Shown: positions 6,651 through 11,576 of the stretch, in pieces
Numbering within the stretch: position 1 is the first letter of the stretch
Layout of the letters: each line of letters opens with the position of its first letter
Source: Oligoflexaceae bacterium
GTDB taxonomy: Bacteria; Bdellovibrionota_B; Oligoflexia; Oligoflexales; Oligoflexaceae
Direction of reading: 5' to 3'
DNA: 11,576 nucleotides
Assembly: GCA_947474445.1 (NCBI GenBank)
Contig: CANJJY010000108.1
Span: forward strand, 1 to 11,576
The notes under the pieces: model-generated
Seen by the model: the letters and a program-made list of their open reading frames with translations, nothing else
Database searches by the model: none
What the model was told of the DNA's origin: nothing
Translations under genes and position numbers: made by a program

Positions 6651-8138
6651 ATGAGTCAGCCGGCCCCTCCAGCTTCGAGCGTCCATAGCCGCATCGCCCG
6701 GAGCGTCTCGATCATGAGCCTGTCCGTCGGCATCACGATGGCAATCTCGCTTATCCTGCGCATGGCCCTCCCGCGGGTGTTTGGCCCCGAAAAAATGGGG
6801 GTTCTTTACTTTGCTGAGTCTTTTTCCAACCTGTTTTTCACCTTTCTTCCGCTCGGCCTGACCACCTATATCAACCGCACCGTGCCGGCGCGTCCGGCCC
6901 ATACCGGTGAAATCCTCAATACGATCCTCGTCCTCGAAGCCTTTGCTGCGTTGTTTATCGGTATCCTCCTCTGGGGCTCGCTGATCTGGACGGGTCACGA
7001 CACGGAGACGATCCGCGCGACGCTGATCATGGGCGGCTACGCGGCCTTCTTTATCTTTCAAAAATCAGTCATGCACGCGGTCTATATCGCTCATGATGAG
7101 TTTGTGCTGATTTCGCGGCTCAACATCATCATCAAGGTCGTCTTGGTTCTGAGTTGCCTTTTGTGTCTTTGGATCTGGCCCTCGGTGAGTCTCATCGCGA
7201 CGATGTATCTCCTCTCCGAACTCTGCGGCTTCGTCTTTCTCCTCTGGATTTCCAAAAAACGCGGCTATCTCGCGGTATCGCCTGATTGGGGTCGCCTCAA
7301 GCAGATTCTCAAGATCAGTCTCCCCTTCTATCTGGCTGGTGTCCTCAACGGTGTTTATTCCGAGATCGACACGACGATGCTCGCGCAGCTGGCCAATCAC
7401 AAGGAGGTCGGCTACTTCGGGGCGGCTTACAAACTGATCGGCGTGTTTTTGATGATGATACCGATCATTCACAGTGCTTTTACTCCCGCTCTCTCCCGGG
7501 CCCTGGCCGCCGCCGATGGCTCTTTCCTCGCTCTCGCACAGCAGCTCATCCGCTTTCTCCTGATCGCATCGCTGCCCCTGAGCATGGGTCTCATCATCTT
7601 TGGCGATCATATCGCCCGCATCCTCTATGGGGATAGCTTTGCACCAAGTTTCAAGGTGATCTGTTACCTCTCGCCGGTCTTGACGATGATGTATCTCAAC
7701 ACCTTTATGGCGATCTGCATGAACCTATCGAGCTCGGGTCGCAAGCTCGCCATCATCTTTGTCTTCGGAATCCTGCTCAACATCGGACTCGACAGCCTCT
7801 TTATCCCCTGGGGTCTCAAGATGCACGGCGAAGGCGGCGCAGCGCTCGGCGTGAGTTTTGCGACTTTTCTCTGCGAACTCTATTCATTCATCGCAATGAT
7901 TTGTATCTTTCCCGGGCGTATGCAGCATGCACGGCTTGCTTATGGTTGCCTCGCTATCTTTCTTCCCTGTTGGTTAGGGATGTACTTCTACGATGATTTG
8001 GTGGCTTGGGAATTGGGCTGGCGCGTTCTGCTCGCGCTCAGTATTCCCATCTATGCCTTTGCCGTGCGCGTCGTAACGCTGGCTGAATGCAAGTCGTTTA
8101 TCGAACTCTTTCGTCAAGGGCGGGGAGCAGTGACATGA
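6651..8138 (+). CDS. Wzx-type polysaccharide repeat-unit flippase (MOP superfamily)
   Basis: The 495-residue, strongly hydrophobic product has about 12-14 membrane helices and the RfbX/Polysacc_synt pattern. It has an N-terminal amphipathic start leading into helix 1 (RSVSIMSLSVGITMAISLIL), the family-like segment LPRVFGPEKMGVLYFAESF near 40-58, and the mid-protein YSEIDTTMLAQLANHKEVGY (236-255) that precedes the second half. Such proteins move undecaprenyl-diphosphate-linked repeat units from the cytoplasmic to the periplasmic face of the inner membrane. ATG at 6651 has only a weak GGT-type ribosome site; no better in-frame start is evident. It opens the plus-strand operon, and its stop overlaps the next gene's start as ATGA. 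Its pairing with a Wzy-like polymerase and a Wzc-like protein on the other strand is the classic Wzx/Wzy pathway set. Confidence 0.9.
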   Translation: MSQPAPPASSVHSRIARSVSIMSLSVGITMAISLILRMALPRVFGPEKMGVLYFAESFSNLFFTFLPLGLTTYINRTVPARPAHTGEILNTILVLEAFAALFIGILLWGSLIWTGHDTETIRATLIMGGYAAFFIFQKSVMHAVYIAHDEFVLISRLNIIIKVVLVLSCLLCLWIWPSVSLIATMYLLSELCGFVFLLWISKKRGYLAVSPDWGRLKQILKISLPFYLAGVLNGVYSEIDTTMLAQLANHKEVGYFGAAYKLIGVFLMMIPIIHSAFTPALSRALAAADGSFLALAQQLIRFLLIASLPLSMGLIIFGDHIARILYGDSFAPSFKVICYLSPVLTMMYLNTFMAICMNLSSSGRKLAIIFVFGILLNIGLDSLFIPWGLKMHGEGGAALGVSFATFLCELYSFIAMICIFPGRMQHARLAYGCLAIFLPCWLGMYFYDDLVAWELGWRVLLALSIPIYAFAVRVVTLAECKSFIELFRQGRGAVT

Positions 8139-9424
8139 AGGGCGAGCACGGAGCTTCGACTCTCCTCAATCTCGGCGACTACGGCGGAACCCTCGCGGCT
8201 CTCAGGCTCATGGCGCGCCGCGGAGTGAGTGTGCATCTCGCCGAATACCGACGTTGGGTACCCTCGCGGCATTCTCGATTTCTCTCGCGGACTCTGAGCT
8301 GCCCGCCGCCGAGCGATTGGACCGCCTTTATGCAATGGCTCTTCGCCTATGGCGAGGCCCATCCTGGCACTTTCCTCTATCCGACGAGCGATGACATGGC
8401 TTGGCTTTATGCCCAGTATGCGGATCGCCTTCGGCCCCACTTTCTCCTGTGGCAACCGTCTGCGCGCGTCATCTACACCCTCCTCAATAAAAAGCTGTTG
8501 AGTCAGGTCTGTGATCAGCTGTCTATCGCCGTGCCGCGCACTTACTTTCCGACGTCTCGCGAGGAGATCGAAGAGGGCAGCCGTCAGCTGAAAGCGCCTT
8601 ATCTGCTCAAACCCCTCACGCAAATTGGTTTGAAAATAGGGCACAAGGGCCGCATCGTCACGGCTAAAGACGATCCCCACAGCGCGTATGAAGCATTTAA
8701 AGATCAGTTGGTGTATCAGCCGGAGCTGCTTGCCTACGATGAGACGGTCGCCTGGCCGATGATGCAAGAATACTATGCCGGCGCCATGCAATCGATCGTC
8801 AGCATCGCTGGTTTTGTCGCCGCGGACGGGAGCATCGTCGCGCGTTCCTCCCGTAAAGTCCTCCAGCGACCGCGACGCCTCGGCATCGGCCTCTGCTTTG
8901 AGTCGATTCCTCTCGATGCCGCGTTGGTCAAAGACCTGGAACGACTCTGCCGGCACGTCGGCTACTATGGAATCTTCGAAGCCGAATTCATCGAGGAAGC
9001 CGCCGGTGGCCAGGGGCGCCGTCTGCTCATCGACTTCAATCCTCGTTACTATGGGCAGATGGGCTTTGAAATCGCCCGCGGTCTACCGCTCCCCTATCTC
9101 GCGCTGCTCGCCGCCCGAGGCTCAGGGGCTGAACTCGCCCGCGAGCTCGAAGCGGCCCGCCTGATCCCTAGCGATCGCTTGGCGACCTACAGCACGACCT
9201 GGCTCCTGCGGCTCTCCCTCTTCGCCGGCTGGATCAGTCGAAAGCATAGCGGGGCGGAACTCCTGCGCTGGCGTCGTTGGCGTTTTGATCCTCGCCATCA
9301 CTACACCGATGCGGTCTATGATGCGCAGGACCCGAGGCCCTATTTCATCGACATGCTCGTCAATGGCGCGCGGTATCTGCGACATCCGCGTGACTTCATC
9401 CGCAAATTTTTTCTCGACACCTGA
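8135..9424 (+). CDS. ATP-grasp family ligase in the polysaccharide operon
   Basis: The 429-residue product has the order of an ATP-grasp enzyme: an N-terminal nucleotide-binding-like domain (LLNLGDYGGTLAALRLMARR), a KK-containing segment (119-120) followed by LSIAVPRTYFP, the ATP-binding YLLKPL with Lys159, the hinge-like MMQEYYAG with Glu212, and the metal-binding FEAEFI (281-286) and LLIDFNPRYYG with Asp300, Asn302 and Arg304. ATP-grasp enzymes join a carboxylate, via an acyl phosphate, to an amine or other nucleophile. In this setting an amino-acid or acyl amide on a sugar is likely, but the substrate cannot be read from sequence. An upstream ATG at 8087 is in frame; I prefer 8135, which overlaps the flippase stop as ATGA and has GGGGAG about seven bases upstream. 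The last 80 residues are rich in Arg, Trp and Tyr. Confidence 0.85.
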   Translation: MKGEHGASTLLNLGDYGGTLAALRLMARRGVSVHLAEYRRWVPSRHSRFLSRTLSCPPPSDWTAFMQWLFAYGEAHPGTFLYPTSDDMAWLYAQYADRLRPHFLLWQPSARVIYTLLNKKLLSQVCDQLSIAVPRTYFPTSREEIEEGSRQLKAPYLLKPLTQIGLKIGHKGRIVTAKDDPHSAYEAFKDQLVYQPELLAYDETVAWPMMQEYYAGAMQSIVSIAGFVAADGSIVARSSRKVLQRPRRLGIGLCFESIPLDAALVKDLERLCRHVGYYGIFEAEFIEEAAGGQGRRLLIDFNPRYYGQMGFEIARGLPLPYLALLAARGSGAELARELEAARLIPSDRLATYSTTWLLRLSLFAGWISRKHSGAELLRWRRWRFDPRHHYTDAVYDAQDPRPYFIDMLVNGARYLRHPRDFIRKFFLDT

Positions 9425-9434
9425 GGCTATGCGC

Positions 9435-10469
9435 ATGCAAAAACCGGAGCTGCCGAACCAAGGCGATCAAAACGATTCCACTCCTTTTCTCAGTATCATC
9501 GTGCCGACCTATCAAAGGGCGGCCCGCCTCGAGCGTTTGCTCGTCTGGCTGTTTGCACAAGCCGTCAATCGCCAGCGATCCGAGCTCATCATCGTCGATG
9601 ATGGATCGGCCGATGACACTTGGAAGGTCTTGAGTCATGCGGCAGAAGGTCAAAGCTGGTTGCGCCCCTTCCGGCAGAGCAATCAAGGGCAGGCTGCTGC
9701 GCGGCAACTGGGCGTCGACAACTCGCGCGGCGATGTTCTCCTTTTTCTCGACGATGACATGCAGCCGGCGGCTCCAGATTTTTTTGAGCAGCACCGTACC
9801 TTTCATAGCAAGGCCAACACGGTGGCTCTCGGCGGAATTCTGCCGCCGCCTGGCGATCCCCAGCGCCCAGCCTTTGAATATTTTTATGAAAAATCGATTC
9901 GCCGCATGTACGAGGATTTCAGTAGCGGGCGGCAGAAGCCGGCGGGCAAACATTTTTTCAGCGCCAACGTCTCTTTGCCCAAACGGCTTTTCCTCTCGGT
10001 AGGCGGCTTTGATCGCCGCTATCGCCACGCTGAAGATCGCGAGTTGGGACTTCGACTCGAGATGAAGGCTGGAGCTCAATTCTGTTACCTGCCTGCGGCC
10101 GCCGCCTATCATCATTCGCCCACAGGTCGCTATGCTTCTTTTATTCGCCGCGCTGAGCTCTACGGAGGCTATGACCTGCAGATGGCCGCGCTTTATCCCG
10201 AGCGCTTGGATCTGCACCCGAAAAGCATTCTGGAAAATCCGCCGGCTCTGAAGCGGAACTTGGCGCGCCTGATCTGGCGATTCCCGAGCTTGCCGGCGCA
10301 GGTGAATCAGCTGCTCGTCATCGCTGCGGAAGCTTTGCATCGCATCGGGTTTACGGTCCTGGCCCTACCCTTTTGCAGCGTTCTCTATACCATCAACTAT
10401 GCGCGCGGTCTGCGCTTAGCCTCGCCCACGACCCACGCGCCGGAAAAGGATGCTTCCCATGCAGCATGA
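9435..10469 (+). CDS. Family 2 glycosyltransferase (GT-A fold)
   Basis: The 344-residue product has the GT2 pattern: LSIIVPTYQRAARLERLL (19-36), ELIIVDDGSADDTW (50-63, nucleotide-binding Asp), NQGQAAARQLG (83-93), the DXD-type DDD at 106-108 (LLFLDDDMQP), FSANVSLPK (175-183) and GGFDRRYRHAEDREL (190-204), with Glu200-Asp201 as the usual catalytic ED. It should transfer a sugar from a nucleotide donor to the growing repeat unit on the cytoplasmic side. A moderately hydrophobic stretch near 306-320 may associate with the membrane. The frame is open back to 9285, inside the ATP-grasp gene. I chose ATG 9435 because GAGG lies eight bases upstream; ATG 9429 is too close to that site. The gap to the ATP-grasp stop is 10 bases. 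Donor and acceptor cannot be predicted. Confidence 0.92.
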   Translation: MQKPELPNQGDQNDSTPFLSIIVPTYQRAARLERLLVWLFAQAVNRQRSELIIVDDGSADDTWKVLSHAAEGQSWLRPFRQSNQGQAAARQLGVDNSRGDVLLFLDDDMQPAAPDFFEQHRTFHSKANTVALGGILPPPGDPQRPAFEYFYEKSIRRMYEDFSSGRQKPAGKHFFSANVSLPKRLFLSVGGFDRRYRHAEDRELGLRLEMKAGAQFCYLPAAAAYHHSPTGRYASFIRRAELYGGYDLQMAALYPERLDLHPKSILENPPALKRNLARLIWRFPSLPAQVNQLLVIAAEALHRIGFTVLALPFCSVLYTINYARGLRLASPTTHAPEKDASHAA

Positions 10470-11094
10470 TGACTATCCTTCTGATAGTGCCGTCTCGAGT
10501 CTGAGTGAACAGCAGCGTGTCGTCGGCCGTTCGCTGCTGCGCGACCTTAAAATCGATTTACGCATGATCCTCGCTTACGAAGAGCGACGCTTTTCGCTCA
10601 AGAACATTGTCTGGGCGCTGTTTGCCTGCGATGCGTACATGGTTCTGTTGACTTTTCGACTCCGCAAGTGGGCGCGGCGCTATCATATTCCCGGCTTGAA
10701 TCGGATTCTGCGGTTCTTGCAAACGGCCCTGTATGCGATCGAGTTAGGCAACGACATCACGCTCGGTCACGGCGTCTACTTTGTGCATACCGTCGGCACG
10801 GTCGTCGGTGGGGATGCACGCGTCGGAGATGGCTGCGTGTTTTTTGGCAACAACACGATAGGCGCAGCGCGATTCAAAGGCAGTCCTCAGATCGGCCGTT
10901 TCACCGTCCTCGGGGCTGGCGTGCGCATCCTCGGCAAGATTAACATAGGCGAAAATTGTTTCTTCGGGGCCAACGCCGTCGTCGTCGCCGACATTCCCGC
11001 CAATAAAATCGCGGTCGGCATTCCCGCCTCGGTCGTCCGAGATAATCAGCCGACGACGGCCGTTCAGCGGCTTCAGGCTGAGGCTATTGCGTGA
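10459..11094 (+). CDS. Serine-acetyltransferase-like LbH acyltransferase
   Basis: The 211-residue product has a helical N-terminal half and a C-terminal left-handed beta-helix of hexapeptide repeats (about 97-187; for example IELGNDITLGHGVYFVH, VVGGDARVGDGCVFFGNNT, VLGAGVRILGKINIGENCFF, IAVGIPASVV). This is the CysE/WcaB class, which uses acetyl-CoA. His110 in FVHTVG aligns with the catalytic His of CysE (DHATG). The second CysE histidine (in the HPKI segment) appears to be Ser142 here (GSPQIG). That, with the operon context, argues for O-acetylating a sugar rather than making O-acetylserine. An ATG at 10450 is in frame, but 10459 is better placed, with AGGA eight bases upstream. It overlaps the glycosyltransferase end by 11 bases. 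The LbH fold is certain; the acceptor is inferred. Confidence 0.87.
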   Translation: MQHDDYPSDSAVSSLSEQQRVVGRSLLRDLKIDLRMILAYEERRFSLKNIVWALFACDAYMVLLTFRLRKWARRYHIPGLNRILRFLQTALYAIELGNDITLGHGVYFVHTVGTVVGGDARVGDGCVFFGNNTIGAARFKGSPQIGRFTVLGAGVRILGKINIGENCFFGANAVVVADIPANKIAVGIPASVVRDNQPTTAVQRLQAEAIA

Positions 11095-11122
11095 GACGCG
11101 GCTTTGCGGCGATCATAAGCGA

Positions 11123-11151
11123 TTGACGAAGGCCGAGCTCTCGTTTAGATT
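11123..11151 (+). promoter_or_regulatory. Sigma70-type promoter of the tRNA gene
   Basis: TTGACG at 11123-11128 and TAGATT at 11146-11151 are separated by exactly 17 bases and closely match the -35 and -10 consensus. The expected start of transcription, near 11158, lies about nine bases before the mature tRNA. The promoter begins 28 bases after the stop of the acyltransferase gene; I see no clear terminator between them. Confidence 0.75.
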
Positions 11152-11166
11152 CGGGAACGCAGCAAG

Positions 11167-11243
11167 GCGGGTGTAGCTCAGTTGGCTAGAGCGGCGCGTT
11201 CCCAACGCGCAGGTCGAGGGTTCGAGCCCCTTCACCCGCTCCA
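11167..11243 (+). tRNA. tRNA-Gly (anticodon CCC)
   Basis: The 77 bases fold as a complete cloverleaf. The acceptor stem is GCGGGTG/CACCCGC, the D stem GCTC/GAGC, and the anticodon stem GCGCG/CGCGC with loop TTCCCAA, giving anticodon CCC, which reads GGG glycine codons. The variable loop is AGGTC, and the T arm carries TTCGAGC with a GAGGG/CCCTT stem. The 3-prime CCA is encoded (11241-11243) after discriminator T. It is isolated in this window, with its own promoter. The 3-prime end of a tRNA gene is a common integration site, but no duplicated segment can be seen here. Confidence 0.96.
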
Positions 11244-11331
11244 TATGCTTGTCGGTTCCCTCGCGGATTTTGTCAAAATTTCTTGGCGCCCATTTTCTTC
11301 AAATAGAGTCCATTCAGAAGGGATCGGTTCT

Positions 11332-11576
11332 GTGGCTGGCAAACGACGCTATGGTAAAACTCCCGTTGTTTCTATCGTTGAACTCGAGGCATTTTTTGCC
11401 AATTGCTCTCAAGTTGCCTTTGCCCTCCTTTTTGGATCTCGGGCTAGAGACACGGCCAGCGATCTGAGTGATTACGATTTCGCGGTCCGCTTCAAGGGAC
11501 CAGCGTCAGATCCCTGGGGTCATGTCGCAGTCCTGAGGAACGACGTGCAATTGAATCTTGGACTTGCCGAAGAAGA
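11332..11576 (+). CDS. Minimal nucleotidyltransferase (MNT/MntA-like), N-terminal fragment
   Basis: An open frame runs off the right edge. It contains VAFALLFGSRARDTASDLSD followed by YDFAVRF, which is the GS-X10-DXD signature of the minimal nucleotidyltransferase fold (NTP_transf_2). The two aspartates bind metal and the GS motif holds the nucleotide. Enzymes of this kind include MntA antitoxins, which add AMP to a HEPN partner toxin. I chose the GTG at 11332 because GAAGGGA lies about eight bases upstream; the frame also stays open back to an ATG at 11245, two bases after the tRNA, which has no ribosome site. Only the first 81 codons are in the window, so the C-terminus and any HEPN partner gene lie beyond it. 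The MNT assignment is strong; the toxin-antitoxin role is inference. Confidence 0.78.
   Translation, partial: MAGKRRYGKTPVVSIVELEAFFANCSQVAFALLFGSRARDTASDLSDYDFAVRFKGPASDPWGHVAVLRNDVQLNLGLAEE

Noticed and set aside
8114..8956. 280-codon minus-strand open frame opposite the ATP-grasp gene
   Set aside because: Shadow of the ATP-grasp coding strand; low-complexity charged composition and no motif.
9396..10340. 314-codon minus-strand open frame opposite the glycosyltransferase gene
   Set aside because: Antisense to a gene with all GT2 motifs in order; no credible start or domain.
11267..11279. ATTTTG-T-CAAAAT inverted repeat after the tRNA as a terminator
   Set aside because: The stem is nearly all A-T with a one-base loop and no T-tract follows, so it would not terminate transcription.
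11249..11467. 72-codon plus-strand open frame after the tRNA
   Set aside because: It is in a different frame from the nucleotidyltransferase motif, has no domain and is a shadow of that partial gene.
1..11576. CRISPR arrays, insertion sequences, transposases or phage genes
   Set aside because: No regularly spaced direct repeats, transposase motifs or phage structural genes were seen on either strand.

Overview
The window is a Gram-negative exopolysaccharide, capsule or O-antigen assembly locus, built as two divergent operons around a 320-base control region. It is flanked by an unrelated envelope-lipoprotein unit on the left and by a tRNA gene plus a truncated nucleotidyltransferase gene on the right. 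A Gram-negative host follows from the outer-membrane export lipoprotein, the lipobox lipoproteins and the Wzx/Wzy/Wzz-type gene set. The tRNA encodes its own CCA. The sequence looks moderately GC-rich. A delta-proteobacterial or Bdellovibrionota-like host would fit the odd lipoprotein and the sparse Wza homologue, but this is only a guess; no taxonomic marker is present.

Left edge (1-2173, minus strand): the first 41 codons of a secreted protein lie just downstream of a 522-residue lipoprotein gene, and the two form one transcription unit. A 468-base stretch (1706-2173) upstream of the lipoprotein gene has no convincing gene but carries several inverted repeats and a plus-strand terminator-like hairpin.

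Minus-strand polymer operon (6330 down to 2174), in transcription order: a Wzz/Wzc-type co-polymerase whose cytoplasmic BY-kinase domain has lost its nucleotide-binding residues; a Wzy/O-antigen-ligase-like polymerase; a short Wza-type export lipoprotein whose start lies 74 bases inside the polymerase gene; and a 64-residue two-helix membrane protein. The genes are tightly packed or overlapping, so they are probably translationally coupled.

Control region (6331-6650): divergent promoters must lie here. It holds a 15-base perfect palindrome nested inside an 8-base inverted repeat, and a separate 13-base palindrome in the leader of the minus operon.

Plus-strand operon (6651-11094): a Wzx-type flippase, an ATP-grasp ligase, a family 2 glycosyltransferase and a serine-acetyltransferase-like left-handed beta-helix enzyme, each overlapping the previous gene or spaced by about ten bases. 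A simple reading is that the glycosyltransferase and two decorating enzymes complete the lipid-linked repeat unit, Wzx flips it, the Wzy-like protein polymerises it, the Wzz-like protein sets chain length and connects to the export lipoprotein, and the polymer leaves the cell. There is only one glycosyltransferase and no priming sugar-phosphate transferase, so other genes of the pathway must lie elsewhere.

Right edge (11095-11576): a tRNA-Gly(CCC) with a well-formed sigma70-type promoter, then the start of a minimal nucleotidyltransferase gene with the GSX10DXD motif of MntA-type antitoxins, cut by the window end.
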